Notes under the pieces: generated by a model
Told to the model about the DNA's origin: nothing
The model's input: the letters and a program-made list of their open reading frames with translations, nothing else
Databases searched by the model: none
Assembly (NCBI GenBank): GCA_003139545.1
Contig: PLJC01000038.1
Location: 186,587 to 250,586, forward strand
Reading direction: 5' to 3'
Source: Actinomycetota bacterium
GTDB taxonomy: Bacteria; Actinomycetota; Thermoleophilia; Gaiellales; Gaiellaceae
Length of the DNA stretch: 64,000 bases
In this document: positions 25,562 to 34,983 of the stretch, in pieces
Layout: every line of letters begins with the position of its first letter
Position numbering within the stretch: the stretch's first letter is position 1
Translations under genes and position numbers: made by a program

Positions 25562-25574
25562 GCTGACGGCGACC

Positions 25575-27938
25575 TTGGCATCGACGGAAGTGCAGCCGCT
25601 CTCGGCCGAAGAGCTCCGGCTCGTCGACGCCTACTGGCGTGCGGCCAACTTCGTCTCCGTCGGCCAGATCTACCTCCTCGACAATCCGCTGCTGCACGAG
25701 CCGCTGCTGGCGGAGCACGTGAAGGCGCGCCTGCTCGGCCACTGGGGGACGACGCCGGGGCTCAACTTCGTCTACGCACACATGAACCGCGCGATCCGCA
25801 ACTGGGACCTCGACGCGATCTACGTCATGGGGCCGGGTCACGGCGGGCCCGCCGCGGTGGCGAACGCCTATCTCGAGGGCACGTACACCGAGGTGTACCC
25901 CGACATCACGCGCGACGAGGAGGGCCTGCGCAAGCTCTTCCGGCAGTTCTCGTTCCCCGGCGGCATTCCGTCGCACGTCGCGCCGGAGACGCCCGGGTCG
26001 ATCCACGAGGGCGGCGAGCTCGGCTACAGCCTTTCGCACGCGTACGGCGCTGCCTTCGACAACCCCGACCTGCTCGTCTGCTGCATCGTCGGCGACGGGG
26101 AGGCCGAGACGGGGCCGCTTGCGACCGCGTGGCACTCGAACAAGTTCCTCAATCCGGTGACCGACGGAGCCGTGCTGCCGATCCTGCACCTGAACGGATA
26201 CAAGATCGCGAACCCGACGGTGCTTGCGCGCATCGGCGACGACGAGCTGACGTCGCTGCTCGAGGGCTGCGGCCACACGGTGCACTGGGTCGACTCCGCC
26301 GACCCGGAGGAAGCGCATCAGCGGATGGCCTTGGTGCTCGAGACGGCGGTGGAGGAGATCGCGGCTGCGCAGCGCGCCGCCCGCGTGGACGGCGTGACCG
26401 AGCGGCCGCGGTGGCCGGTGATCGTGCTCCGGACGCCCAAGGGCTGGACGGGGCCGAAGACCGTCGACGGCCTCGCCACCGAGGGGACGTGGCGGTCGCA
26501 CCAGGTGCCGCTCGCGGAGCTGCGGACGAATCCGGAGCATCTGCACCAGCTCGACTCGTGGCTGCGCAGCTACCGCCCGGAGGAGCTGTTCGACGATCAC
26601 GGAGCGCTGGTCGCTGAGTTGGCAGGCCTACCGCCGAAGGGCCACCGCCGGATGAGCGCGAATCCGCACGCGAACGGCGGGCTGCTGCTCCAGGATCTCG
26701 TCCTTCCGGACTTCCGCGACTACGCAGTCGAGGTTCCGGCGCCGGCGACGACGTTCAGCGAGGCGACGCGCGTCCTCGGTACCTATCTGCGCGACGTCAT
26801 CCGGCTGAACCCGACGCACTTCCGGCTCTTCGGCCCGGACGAGACCGAGTCGAACCGGCTCGGCGCCGTCTTCGACGTGACCGACCGCCAGTGGGAGGCA
26901 GAGTCGCTGCCGGGCGACGACCATCTCGCGCGGGCCGGACGCGTGATGGAGGTGCTGTCCGAGCACCAGTGCCAGGGCTGGCTGGAGGGCTACCTGCTCA
27001 CGGGCAGGCACGGGCTCTTCAACTGTTACGAGGCGTTCATCCACATCATCGACTCGATGTTCAATCAGCACGCGAAGTGGCTGAAGACGACGCTCGACAT
27101 TCAATGGCGACCGCCTATCGCCTCGCTCAATTACCTCCTGTCCTCGCACGTATGGCGGCAGGATCACAACGGCTTCTCGCATCAGGACCCGGGGTTCATC
27201 GACCACGTCGTGAACAAAAAGGCGGAGATCATCCGCGTCTACCTGCCGCCGGATGCGAACACGCTTCTCTCGGTCGCCGACCACTGTCTGCGCAGTCGGC
27301 ACTACGTAAACGTCATCGTCGCGGGCAAGCAGCCGGCGCTGAACTATCTGTCGATGGACGACGCGGTCCTGCACTGCACCCGCGGCATCGGCATCTGGGA
27401 ATGGGCGTCCAACGACGACGGCGATCCGGATGTCGTCGTGGCGTGTTGCGGCGACGTGCCGACGTTGGAGGCGCTCGCCGCCGTCGACATTCTGCGCACG
27501 GAGCTCCCCGACCTACGTGTGCGCTTCGTCAACGTCGTCGACCTGATGCGCCTGCAGCCCGATGCGGAGCATCCGCACGGGCTTTCCGACAGCGAGTTCG
27601 ACACGCTCTTCACCACTGACAAGCCGGTCGTCTTCGCATTCCACGGCTACCCGTGGCTCATCCACCGGCTGACGTATCGCCGGACGAACCACGCGAACAT
27701 CCACGTGCGCGGCTACAAGGAAGAGGGCACGACGACGACGCCGTTCGACATGGTCATGCTCAACGACCTCGATCGGTTCCATCTCGTCATGGACGTGATC
27801 GACCGCGTCCCCTCGCTCGGCTCGCACGCGGCTGCGCTACGCCAGCGTATGGAGGACGAGCGCGTGCAGTGCCGCGCGTACACGCGCAGCGAGGGCGAGG
27901 ATCTGCCCGCCGTGCGCGACTGGGTCTGGCCGCACTGA
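25575..27938 (+). CDS. xfp: Xylulose-5-phosphate/fructose-6-phosphate phosphoketolase
   Basis: 787 residues from the TTG at 25575, close to the usual 790; a GTG at 25590 is an alternative start. It is a thiamine-diphosphate enzyme that cleaves xylulose 5-phosphate (and often fructose 6-phosphate) with phosphate, giving acetyl phosphate. Motifs: [13 protein letters not shown], the [18 protein letters not shown] loop, [31 protein letters not shown] (ThDP/Mg), [24 protein letters not shown] and [12 protein letters not shown]. It overlaps the acetate kinase by 4 bases, so acetyl phosphate is passed directly to ATP synthesis. Confidence 0.96.
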   Translation: MASTEVQPLSAEELRLVDAYWRAANFVSVGQIYLLDNPLLHEPLLAEHVKARLLGHWGTTPGLNFVYAHMNRAIRNWDLDAIYVMGPGHGGPAAVANAYLEGTYTEVYPDITRDEEGLRKLFRQFSFPGGIPSHVAPETPGSIHEGGELGYSLSHAYGAAFDNPDLLVCCIVGDGEAETGPLATAWHSNKFLNPVTDGAVLPILHLNGYKIANPTVLARIGDDELTSLLEGCGHTVHWVDSADPEEAHQRMALVLETAVEEIAAAQRAARVDGVTERPRWPVIVLRTPKGWTGPKTVDGLATEGTWRSHQVPLAELRTNPEHLHQLDSWLRSYRPEELFDDHGALVAELAGLPPKGHRRMSANPHANGGLLLQDLVLPDFRDYAVEVPAPATTFSEATRVLGTYLRDVIRLNPTHFRLFGPDETESNRLGAVFDVTDRQWEAESLPGDDHLARAGRVMEVLSEHQCQGWLEGYLLTGRHGLFNCYEAFIHIIDSMFNQHAKWLKTTLDIQWRPPIASLNYLLSSHVWRQDHNGFSHQDPGFIDHVVNKKAEIIRVYLPPDANTLLSVADHCLRSRHYVNVIVAGKQPALNYLSMDDAVLHCTRGIGIWEWASNDDGDPDVVVACCGDVPTLEALAAVDILRTELPDLRVRFVNVVDLMRLQPDAEHPHGLSDSEFDTLFTTDKPVVFAFHGYPWLIHRLTYRRTNHANIHVRGYKEEGTTTTPFDMVMLNDLDRFHLVMDVIDRVPSLGSHAAALRQRMEDERVQCRAYTRSEGEDLPAVRDWVWPH

Positions 27939-28984
27939 GAATTCTCGTCGTCAACGCGGGGTCGAGCAGCCTCAAGCTCTCGGTGCTCGACGGAGACGAG
28001 CTCGTGACGAACGACGTCGACCTTGATGCGGTCGAAGGGATCGACGCGGTCGGGCACCGCATCGTGCACGGCGGGACCGAGTTCGTCGAGCCCGTCGTCA
28101 TCGACGACGACATCGTGCGGCGGCTCGAGGCGCTCGCAGACCTCGCCCCGCTGCACCAGCCGAAGTCGCTCCGCGGCCTCGAGGTCGTCGGCAAGGCGTT
28201 GCCGGGCGTGCCCGCGGTGGCGTGCTTCGACACGGCGTTCCACGCGCACATCCCGGCAGCCGCGGCGACGTATGCGCTTCCGCGCGAGTGGCGCCGGCGC
28301 TGGAACCTGCGGCGCTTCGGCTTCCACGGCCTCTCGCATGCGTATGCGTCGCGGCGCGCGGCCGAGCTCGTGGGCGTGCCGGTCGACGGCCTCCGCGTCG
28401 TCACCTGCCACCTCGGCGCGGGCGCGTCGCTCGCCGCCGTCCTCAGCGGCGTCTCGGTCGATACCACGATGGGCTTCACGCCGCTCGACGGCCTCGTAAT
28501 GGCCACTCGCTCGGGAAGCGTCGACCCTGGGCTCATCCTCTGGCTCCAGGAGCACATGGGCATGGGGCCGTCCGAGCTCGGGTCCGCGCTCGAGTACCGG
28601 TCCGGGCTCGTCGGGCTCGCCGGCACCGGCGACATGAAAGCCGTGCTCGAGGCAGAGGCGACGGGCGATGAGGATGCCCGGCTCGCGGTCGAGGTCTATC
28701 TCCACCGCCTGCGCGGAGAGATCGCCGCGATGGCTGCCGCGCTCGGCGGTCTCGATGTGCTCGTGTTCACCGGCGGCGTCGGCGAGCGGTCTGCGCCGAT
28801 TCGCGCCCGCGCGGCCGACGGCCTCGGTTTCCTCGGTATCGGCGTCGATCGCGTCCGCAACGCCGCGCCCGAGCTCGACGCGGAGATCTCCTCCGACGGC
28901 GCGGTGGTCAGCACGTTCGTCGTCGCAGCCCGTGAGGACCTCGAGATCGCGCGGGGCGTTCGCTCAGCGCTTGCGCTCGAATAG
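27935..28984 (+). CDS. ackA: Acetate kinase (apparent CTG start)
   Basis: 349 residues, shorter than the usual 400 but with every key motif. It converts acetyl phosphate plus ADP to acetate plus ATP, or the reverse. Motifs: [32 protein letters not shown] with the catalytic aspartate, [31 protein letters not shown] with the catalytic arginine, [10 protein letters not shown] and [10 protein letters not shown]. The conserved N-terminus begins at a CTG that forms a CTGA overlap with the xfp stop; no ATG, GTG or TTG is in frame near it, so CTG initiation is the simplest reading. Confidence 0.9.
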   Translation: MRILVVNAGSSSLKLSVLDGDELVTNDVDLDAVEGIDAVGHRIVHGGTEFVEPVVIDDDIVRRLEALADLAPLHQPKSLRGLEVVGKALPGVPAVACFDTAFHAHIPAAAATYALPREWRRRWNLRRFGFHGLSHAYASRRAAELVGVPVDGLRVVTCHLGAGASLAAVLSGVSVDTTMGFTPLDGLVMATRSGSVDPGLILWLQEHMGMGPSELGSALEYRSGLVGLAGTGDMKAVLEAEATGDEDARLAVEVYLHRLRGEIAAMAAALGGLDVLVFTGGVGERSAPIRARAADGLGFLGIGVDRVRNAAPELDAEISSDGAVVSTFVVAAREDLEIARGVRSALALE

Positions 28985-29275
28985 CACAAGCACAGCCAGC
29001 TGCTCGTACGCGCTGAAGCGGTGGTCCGCGCCCGCCTCCACGAAGCAGGCGTCGCCCACGTTCATCTGCACGCGCTCCCCCTCAACGTCGAGCGTGCCCG
29101 AGCCGTCGAGCACGACGTAGATCTCGTCGTCCTCGTGCGGTTGCTGCCGGTCTGGCTCCGGCGCGACGAGCACGTAGACGCCGAGCTCGATGCCGGCGGA
29201 CTCGTGGACGATCTCGTAGCCACCGCCTGCCGCGCGGAGCTTTTCGACGACGGATCCGACTCCGAAGGCGTGCAT
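28964..29275 (-). CDS. Small cupin-domain protein
   Basis: 103-residue single-domain cupin. The two cupin motifs are visible: PHEDDEIYVVLDGSGTLDV, with the acidic/His metal-binding residues, and MNVGDACFVEAGADHRFSAYE with the second histidine. It could be a small dioxygenase, isomerase or sensor. Its 3' end overlaps the end of ackA by 21 bp on the opposite strand, and it lies 9 bp downstream of the acyl-CoA synthetase gene on the same strand, so it is probably the second gene of that operon. Confidence 0.85.
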   Translation of the reverse strand: MHAFGVGSVVEKLRAAGGGYEIVHESAGIELGVYVLVAPEPDRQQPHEDDEIYVVLDGSGTLDVEGERVQMNVGDACFVEAGADHRFSAYEQLAVLVLFERKR

Positions 29276-29284
29276 GGTCAGCTT

Positions 29285-31927
29285 CTACCAGGACTTGGCG
29301 CGTCGCTGCGGCGCCTGGCGTGCCACGCGGACGCGTGCGTCGACGGCGATACAGCGGTCGGAGAGGGCGAGAACCGGGTTCAGATCGAGCTCGGCCATCT
29401 CTGGAATGTCCTCGGCGAGCCGCGAAAGGCGGACGAGCAGGTCGACGAGCGCGTCCTCGTCCGCGGGCAGTGCGCCGCGGAAGCCCGCGACGAGCCATCC
29501 GGCCTTGCCGGCGCGCACGAGCTCGCGGGCATCGAGGTCGGTGAGCGGCGCAAGGCGGAACTGCGCCTGGCCGATGAGCTCTGCGAAGACGCCTCCGGGG
29601 CCGAACGCCACGAGCGGCCCGAACACCGGATCCTGGACAGCGCCTGCGAGCAGCTCAGCGCCGCCGTGCACCATCGGCTGCACGAGCACCGGCACGCCGA
29701 TCCGTTCGACTGCGGCACGCACTTCCGTCTCGTTTGCGAGGTTCAGCGCGATGCCGCCCGATTCCGTCTTGTGCGCGCCCGCGGCGGCGCTCTTCACGAC
29801 CACGGGGAAGCCGAGCTCCGCGGCGGCCACAACCGCGGCGTCCACCGAGTCGACCACACGTTCGGGGACGACCGGAAGTCCATATGCCTTGAGGAGGCGC
29901 CGGGCCTCCGCCGGCTCGAGCCACGCGTCGTCGGCAAGCGCGAGAGCTTCGGCGACGACGGCCTCGGCCGTCTCGCGGTCGACGGTGAGGTCGGGAACGG
30001 TGCCCGCCGGCCGCCGCAGCCAGTCGCCGCGTTCGGCGGCGCGGCTGAGCGCACGGGCCGCGGCTTCGGGATATGAGAACGCAGGCACGGGAGCAGCGCT
30101 GCGCAACGCCGCGGGCGCCCCCTTGGCGGACAGGAATGCACAGAGCACGGGCTTGTCGTCCGCGCCGGCCGCGGCGCGGCTGATCGCGGCGCCGACGTCG
30201 TCCTCGGAGACGCCCACGGTCGGGACGAAGAGAACGATGAGCGAGTCGACGCCCGGATCGGCGAGCACGATGGGCAGCACGTCGGCGAACGTCTTGGCAT
30301 TCGCCGAGCCGAGGATATCGACCGGGTTCGCGGCGCTTCCCTCGAGGGGCATCACGTCGTGCAGCGCTCGCAACGTCTCCTCGGCGAGCGACGGGAGCTC
30401 GAGCCCGGAGGCCTCGCATGCGTCGGCGCACAGGATTCCGAGTCCGCCCGCGTTCGTGACGAGCGCGACGCGTCGCCCGCGCGGGACGGGCTGGTCGGAG
30501 AGGAGCGCGGCGACGTCGACGAGCTCGTCGAGTGTCTGCGTCCGGATGACGCCCGCCTGCCGGAAGAGCGCGTCGACCGCGGCCTCCGACCCGGCGAGCG
30601 CGGCGGTGTGCGAGCTTGCAGCCTTGATGCCGGCCCGCGTCGTGCCGCTCTTCATCGCGAGCACCGGCTTGTTGCGCGCAACGCGGCGCGCGATGCGCGC
30701 GAACGCTCGAGGATTGCCGAACGATTCGAGATAGAGCATCACGAGCTCGGTGCTCGCGTCCTCCGCCCACCACTCGAGCAGGTCGTTCGAAGAGACGTCC
30801 GCCTTGTTCCCGATCGAGACGAATGAGGACAGGCCGAGCCCGCGCTTCTCGCCGTGCTCCAGCACCGCGAGGCCGAGCGCGCCGCTCTGCGACGAGAAGC
30901 CGATCTTCCCGGGCGGGAACGCGCGCGGCGCGAAGGTGGCATTGAGCCTCGTCGAAGCAGACGAGATGCCGAGGCAGTTCGGGCCGATCATCCGCGCGCC
31001 GTGCGCGCGGACGAGCTCGAGCAGCTGCTCCTGGCGCACTCGACCCTCCGCGCCGATCTCGGCAAAGCCGGCCGAGATGACGACGAGCGCGCGCACGCCG
31101 GCCTCGAGCGCTTCCTGCGCCGCGTCGAGCACGTGCTCTCCCGGCAGGCAGATGACGACGAGATCGACGGTGTCGGGGATGTCTGCGACTCGCGTGTAGC
31201 CGCGCACACCCGCGACCGCGTCACCTCCGCGGTTGACCGGATACGCGGCGCCGGTGAAGTCCGCAGCGAGGATGTTGCGGAAGAGCTCGCCGCCGATGGA
31301 GCCGCGGCGCGCGGACGCGCCGATGACGGCGACGCAGGCCGGCTCGAAGAAGGGGCGGAGCGACGCGCGCACTGCGAGGTGGTCTCGTTCCGCGACCTGC
31401 TTGCGATAGTGCGCGGTCGGCGCGATCGGGAAGTGCACCTCGACCGATCCCCCCTCGAGCTCGCGCGTGACGTCGAAGCCTGCGTCGCGGAAGACGACGA
31501 GCATGTTGCGGTTGTCGGGCATCACTTCTGCGACGAAGCGCTCGATACCCGCGTCGGCGGCGAGGGCAGCGAGCTGCTCGAGGAGGCGCGTGCCGATCCC
31601 GCGGCCCTGGAAGTCGTCTGCGACGGTGAACGCGGCCTCCGCCCGTCGCGGGTCGCGGAGGCGGACGAAGTTCGCGAGCGCGACCACACGGCCGTCGAGC
31701 CAGCCGGCGAGCGCGCCGCGCTCCTCCCAGTCAGGCTCGAGGAACGGCGCGATCAGCTTTGGGCCGAGTGCCGGGAAGCCGTGGAAGCGGAGGTAGCGGC
31801 TGCGGTCGGAGAGGCTCTCGAAGAACGCCAGGATCGCGTCGGCGTCCTCTGCGAGCGGCGGGCGGAGCCGCAGGGTGGAGCCGTCGCGCAGGATGACGTC
31901 GGTGGCGATCTCGTCGATCGTGGCCAT
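29285..31927 (-). CDS. GNAT domain fused to ADP-forming acyl-CoA synthetase
   Basis: 880 residues from the ATG at 31927 (MATIDEIATDVILRDGSTLR). Residues about 1-165 are a GNAT acetyltransferase (ADDFQGRGIGTRLLEQLA is the acetyl-CoA loop). The rest is an NDP-forming acyl-CoA synthetase: CoA-binding domain with VAVIGASARRGSIGGELFRN, ligase domain with FSSQSGALGLAVLE and KSGTTRAGIKAASSHTAALA, and a C-terminal ATP-grasp domain. The histidine in SSHTAALA is the expected phosphohistidine, which is missing in E. coli PatZ, so the synthetase half may be active. Together with xfp and ackA it can turn acetate or acetyl phosphate into acetyl-CoA. Earlier in-frame residues up to 32098 are not family-like. 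Confidence 0.9.
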   Translation of the reverse strand: MATIDEIATDVILRDGSTLRLRPPLAEDADAILAFFESLSDRSRYLRFHGFPALGPKLIAPFLEPDWEERGALAGWLDGRVVALANFVRLRDPRRAEAAFTVADDFQGRGIGTRLLEQLAALAADAGIERFVAEVMPDNRNMLVVFRDAGFDVTRELEGGSVEVHFPIAPTAHYRKQVAERDHLAVRASLRPFFEPACVAVIGASARRGSIGGELFRNILAADFTGAAYPVNRGGDAVAGVRGYTRVADIPDTVDLVVICLPGEHVLDAAQEALEAGVRALVVISAGFAEIGAEGRVRQEQLLELVRAHGARMIGPNCLGISSASTRLNATFAPRAFPPGKIGFSSQSGALGLAVLEHGEKRGLGLSSFVSIGNKADVSSNDLLEWWAEDASTELVMLYLESFGNPRAFARIARRVARNKPVLAMKSGTTRAGIKAASSHTAALAGSEAAVDALFRQAGVIRTQTLDELVDVAALLSDQPVPRGRRVALVTNAGGLGILCADACEASGLELPSLAEETLRALHDVMPLEGSAANPVDILGSANAKTFADVLPIVLADPGVDSLIVLFVPTVGVSEDDVGAAISRAAAGADDKPVLCAFLSAKGAPAALRSAAPVPAFSYPEAAARALSRAAERGDWLRRPAGTVPDLTVDRETAEAVVAEALALADDAWLEPAEARRLLKAYGLPVVPERVVDSVDAAVVAAAELGFPVVVKSAAAGAHKTESGGIALNLANETEVRAAVERIGVPVLVQPMVHGGAELLAGAVQDPVFGPLVAFGPGGVFAELIGQAQFRLAPLTDLDARELVRAGKAGWLVAGFRGALPADEDALVDLLVRLSRLAEDIPEMAELDLNPVLALSDRCIAVDARVRVARQAPQRRAKSW

Positions 31928-31976
31928 GAACCAGGTGTACCTGCTCGGCCCAGGGCGCTGCGACGGGGGTTTCCCG

Positions 31977-31982
31977 TACGGT
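31977..31982 (+). promoter_or_regulatory. Leaderless -10 box (TACGGT) of pdxH
   Basis: TACGGT lies 7 nt before the pdxH ATG at 31990, the standard leaderless distance. Confidence 0.5.
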
Positions 31983-31989
31983 CTCGCGG

Positions 31990-32583
31990 ATGAATCCGCG
32001 GGAAACGCCGCTGAGCCGCACCGATCTCGCGGCGAATCCGCTGGCGCAGTTCGAGCGCTGGTTCGAGGAGGCGCGGCCCGTGCGCGCGCCGGAGGCAATG
32101 GCGCTTGCGACCGCGGATGCGGCGGGAAGGCCGTCGGTGCGCATGGTGCTCATGAAGCGCGTGGACGAGGACGGGATTGTCTTCTACTCGCACTACCCGA
32201 GCCGGAAGGGCCGCGAGCTGGAGGAGAATCCCCGCGCGGCGCTCCTCTTCTTCTGGGATCCGCTCGGGCGGCAGGTGCGCGTCGAGGGCGCGGTGGCCCG
32301 CGTCTCAGACGCGGAATCGGATGCGTACTTCGCCGCGCGGCCGCTCGACGCGCGCCGGTCGGCGGTCGCCTCCCCGCAGAGCAGGCCGGTCGAATCGCGC
32401 GACTGGCTCGAACAGCGGGTGGCCGAGCTGGAGGGGGAGCCGGCGCGACCGGAATGGTGGGGTGGCTTCCGCCTGGTACCGGACGCGTGGGAGTTCTGGC
32501 AGCACCGGGAGAGCCGGCTGCACGACCGCTTCAGGTATCGCCGCGACGGCGACGCCTGGGCTATCGAGCGGCTCGGGCCTTAG
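31990..32583 (+). CDS. pdxH: Pyridoxamine 5'-phosphate oxidase
   Basis: 197 residues, slightly shorter than the usual 210-230. FMN enzyme that oxidises pyridoxine or pyridoxamine 5'-phosphate to pyridoxal 5'-phosphate. The motif LATADAAGRPSVRMVLMKRVD, the FYSHYPSRKGRELEENP loop, FFWDPLGRQVRVEG and the C-terminal WGGFRLVPDAWEFWQ and SRLHDRFRYRRDG (RLHDR substrate-binding motif) are diagnostic. It has its own leaderless promoter, and its 3' end overlaps the convergent ArsR gene by 23 bp. Confidence 0.95.
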   Translation: MNPRETPLSRTDLAANPLAQFERWFEEARPVRAPEAMALATADAAGRPSVRMVLMKRVDEDGIVFYSHYPSRKGRELEENPRAALLFFWDPLGRQVRVEGAVARVSDAESDAYFAARPLDARRSAVASPQSRPVESRDWLEQRVAELEGEPARPEWWGGFRLVPDAWEFWQHRESRLHDRFRYRRDGDAWAIERLGP

Positions 32584-32893
32584 CCAGAGAACGTCCGAGC
32601 GCCGCGAGGCGCTCGTCCCAGCGGCCGCCCATCTCGACGAGCCACGCGGCAGCGTCGCCGAGGGGCTGTGGCGTCACCGCGTAGCGCGTCTCCCGCCCGA
32701 CGCGCGTCGCGCGCAGGAGGCCGGCGTCGGCGAGCGCGCCGAGCTGCTTCGCCACTGCCTGCCGCGTCACCGGCAGCTCCGCCGCCAGCTCGGTGGCCGT
32801 GGCGGTGCCGCGGTCCGCCACGGAGGCGACGAGCGCGCGCCGCCCCGGATCCCCGAGCGCGTCGAAGACGAGATCTAGTGAACGGGTGCCCAC
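32561..32893 (-). CDS. ArsR-family transcriptional regulator
   Basis: 110-residue winged-helix protein from the GTG at 32893. It shows [20 protein letters not shown], the recognition region TELAAELPVTRQAVAKQLGALADAGLL and RVGRETRYAVTPQ of the ArsR/SmtB fold. No metal-binding cysteines are visible, as in regulators paired with AHSA1 proteins. It follows the AHSA1 gene on the same strand with a 19-bp overlap, a common arrangement. The palindromic promoter region upstream of the pair (33230-33242) is a likely target. Confidence 0.9.
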   Translation of the reverse strand: MGTRSLDLVFDALGDPGRRALVASVADRGTATATELAAELPVTRQAVAKQLGALADAGLLRATRVGRETRYAVTPQPLGDAAAWLVEMGGRWDERLAALGRSLAKARAAR

Positions 32894-33225
32894 GCGAGCG
32901 CGTGCAGCTCGAGCGCCGCGGCGAAGTCCGGCGACGTCTCTGTGACGTGGACGCGCGTGCCGCCCTCGACCTCCTCCAGCTCGAGCACGACCTCCCCGCC
33001 GTCGTCCCAGTCGAGCACCAGGCGCTCCTCCGGCTCGGCCTCGCGCACGACGGCGCGCCGCTCCTCGCCGTCGGCCCAGCGGAAGACGCCCTCGCCGCCC
33101 GGCCGGGGATCGAGCTCGACCTCGGTGGCGAACCACTCCTCGAGCCGCTCCGGGTCGGTCAGCGCCTCCCAGACCTCGTCCGGCTCGGCCGGGAAGAGGA
33201 CGTCTCTCTCGACGTGCAACTCCAT
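32875..33225 (-). CDS. SRPBCC/AHSA1-family protein
   Basis: 116-residue START-like fold protein. It begins [32 protein letters not shown], the standard Bet v1/AHSA1 opening, and continues with strands ending [10 protein letters not shown]. Proteins of this family paired with ArsR regulators may bind small hydrophobic ligands. It is the first gene of the AHSA1-ArsR operon. A perfect TATAAT lies 8 nt before its ATG on the minus strand, so the transcript would be essentially leaderless. Confidence 0.9.
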   Translation of the reverse strand: MELHVERDVLFPAEPDEVWEALTDPERLEEWFATEVELDPRPGGEGVFRWADGEERRAVVREAEPEERLVLDWDDGGEVVLELEEVEGGTRVHVTETSPDFAAALELHALAWAPVH

Positions 33226-33229
33226 GGTT

Positions 33230-33242
33230 GCGTATTATACGC
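33230..33242. promoter_or_regulatory. Symmetric bidirectional promoter for clpP and the AHSA1-ArsR pair
   Basis: GCGTATTATACGC is a perfect 13-bp palindrome with one central base. On the plus strand it contains TATTAT (33233-33238), 7 nt before the clpP GTG at 33246. On the minus strand it contains TATAAT (33234-33239), 8 nt before the AHSA1 ATG at 33225. The two -10 elements overlap, so only one direction can be used at a time. It may also be an ArsR operator. Confidence 0.65.
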
Positions 33243-33245
33243 ACC

Positions 33246-33851
33246 GTGAGCGCCCTCGTGCCAATGGTGGTGGAGTCGGACGGGCGCTTCGAGCGGTCGT
33301 TCGACATCTTCTCGCGCCTCCTGCGGGAGCGCATCGTGTTCCTCGGGACGCAGGTCGACGAGCAGTCCGCGAACCTCATCGTCGCGCAGCTCCTCTTCCT
33401 CGAAGCGGAGGACCCGGACGCGGACATCCACCTGTACGTCAACTCGCCCGGCGGCGACGCGTACGCGGGGTTCGCCATCTACGACGCGATGCAGTTCGTC
33501 AAGCCCGACGTCTGTACGTACGGCATCGGCATGGCGATGTCCGCCGGCGCACTCGTGCTCGCGTCGGGTGCCGCCGGCAAGCGCCACGTGCTCCCGAATG
33601 CCAAGGTGATGATCCATCAGGGGTCGGGTGGCTTCCGCGGCACGCCGGCTGACATTCAGATCGCCGCGCGCGAGATCCTCGCGATCACGCGCAAGTACGC
33701 GGAGATCATCGCGCGTCACTCCGGCAAGGACGTCGAGCAGGTGATGGTCGACATCGACCGCGACCGGTTCCTCTCTCCGGAGGAGGCGGTCGAATATGGG
33801 CTCGCAGACTCCGTGCTGCTTGCTCGGACGCCCTCACCGGGCGACGAATAG
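33246..33851 (+). CDS. clpP: ATP-dependent Clp protease proteolytic subunit
   Basis: 201 residues from the GTG at 33246, giving [20 protein letters not shown], which aligns with the usual ClpP N-terminus; a TTG at 33228 would sit inside the promoter palindrome. Serine protease chamber subunit that works with ClpX or ClpC. The catalytic triad is visible: Ser in [11 protein letters not shown], His in [10 protein letters not shown] and Asp in [27 protein letters not shown] is the conserved oxyanion loop. No clpX or second clpP is adjacent. Its 3' 136 bp are overlapped by the convergent sulfotransferase-like gene. Confidence 0.95.
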   Translation: MSALVPMVVESDGRFERSFDIFSRLLRERIVFLGTQVDEQSANLIVAQLLFLEAEDPDADIHLYVNSPGGDAYAGFAIYDAMQFVKPDVCTYGIGMAMSAGALVLASGAAGKRHVLPNAKVMIHQGSGGFRGTPADIQIAAREILAITRKYAEIIARHSGKDVEQVMVDIDRDRFLSPEEAVEYGLADSVLLARTPSPGDE

Positions 33852-34846
33852 CCGAAGCGGGCGGCGAGCTCGCCGCAGCGCCGGTCGATGATCGCGACGT
33901 CCGACGGAGTGAGCCCGTCCGCCCTCGAGTCCCGGTAGATCGGGTACCACTTGCGGTCGCTCGGGAGCGTCGCGAAGGGAAAGCGCTGCCCGCTGCGCGG
34001 GACCATCGCCTCGTCGAAGTCGAGGCCGAGCGCCACGCACAGGCTCAGCGTGCCGGCCTCGGGGTCGGCGAGCCAATCCTCGAAGCGCACAACGGTGACG
34101 TTCGCCACGCGCGTGGCGTCCTCGAGCGCGGCCCCGTACGCGTTCGCCCAGTGCTCCGCGGCGAGCTCCAGCCGGCGCTCCCACGTGAGCGGCACGCGGA
34201 ACGACGGCGGCTTCTTGCGGACCAGCCATGGGCAGCACGCGTACGGACTGCGGACGACGAGGACGAAGTGCGGGTCGTGCGTCGCCAGAAGCTCGGCGAG
34301 CAGGGGCACCTTCACGGTGTTCGTGTGCGTCTTGTCGATGAAGCGGGCGCGGCCGGGATCGCGTGCGTAGACGGCGAGATGCTCGCGGAGAACGCGGGTG
34401 AGCCGGCGAGCGTCCTCGGCGTTCGCGTCCAGCTCGGTCTTGCGGTAGGTCGGGAGCAGGTCGTCCGAGGCGAAGAAATGCGTCGTCCCCTGGAGGGGAT
34501 CGTCGATGTCGACGCGGTACTTGTTGCCCCAGAGGGATCGGGGCAGCGACGGCATGCGGTTCCGCACGGCGCCCAGCTCGTCGATGCCGGTCCACGCGTC
34601 GGAGGCTCCTGACATCGACACGACGCGGGGGTTGCGTCTCAGCGAGCGGCCGATCAGCGTCCCGCCGCAGCCGGCCACGCCAAGCAGGAAGATCGGCCGG
34701 TCGAGAGGCACCGCGTCGACGAGCCCGTCCAGACGGCGCGGAGAGAACCGCCACCGGTCGCGCTGGTAGAGGCGCGCCAGCTTAACCGCGAGCTCGCGGG
34801 GATGGCCAACGCTCGAGAGGAGGTAGGAGAGCCCGCCGTCGCGCAT
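33716..34846 (-). CDS. Sulfotransferase-family protein
   Basis: 376 residues. The N-terminal [20 protein letters not shown] loop is the PAPS 5'-phosphosulfate-binding position of sulfotransferases, and [15 protein letters not shown] corresponds to the 3'-phosphate-binding region (VxRxP). It may sulfate a surface glycan or lipid; the substrate is unknown. The conserved domain ends near GYSSPGEG, after which about 39 Ser/Thr-rich residues are encoded by antisense sequence of clpP (33716-33851). No earlier stop is present, so this tail may be real or the overlap may be recent. No clear promoter is seen upstream. Confidence 0.8.
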   Translation of the reverse strand: MRDGGLSYLLSSVGHPRELAVKLARLYQRDRWRFSPRRLDGLVDAVPLDRPIFLLGVAGCGGTLIGRSLRRNPRVVSMSGASDAWTGIDELGAVRNRMPSLPRSLWGNKYRVDIDDPLQGTTHFFASDDLLPTYRKTELDANAEDARRLTRVLREHLAVYARDPGRARFIDKTHTNTVKVPLLAELLATHDPHFVLVVRSPYACCPWLVRKKPPSFRVPLTWERRLELAAEHWANAYGAALEDATRVANVTVVRFEDWLADPEAGTLSLCVALGLDFDEAMVPRSGQRFPFATLPSDRKWYPIYRDSRADGLTPSDVAIIDRRCGELAARFGYSSPGEGVRASSTESASPYSTASSGERNRSRSMSTITCSTSLPE

Positions 34847-34868
34847 GGATAGACACCATCAGGCGCGA

Positions 34869-34897
34869 TTAAGAACGGACTCAGAAGTTTCTAAGAA
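34869..34897. promoter_or_regulatory. A/T-rich direct-repeat region upstream of the efflux operon
   Basis: TAAGAA occurs at 34870-34875 and again at 34892-34897, two helical turns apart, in the most A/T-rich part of this region. It lies in the 137-bp divergent spacer between the sulfotransferase and the efflux operon. It may be a binding site for a response regulator; no -35/-10 pair stands out. Confidence 0.3.
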
Positions 34898-34983
34898 TCG
34901 AGGCCCGGTCGGGGTTCTCATCTCGTTCATACGCACCTCGTGCACCGTCAGCAGTGGAACTCGTCCCCGCGAAGGAGCACGCG

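Noticed and set aside
33228..33245. A TTG start for clpP at 33228
   Set aside because: It would lie inside the palindromic promoter and add residues not found in ClpP; GTG 33246 matches the family.
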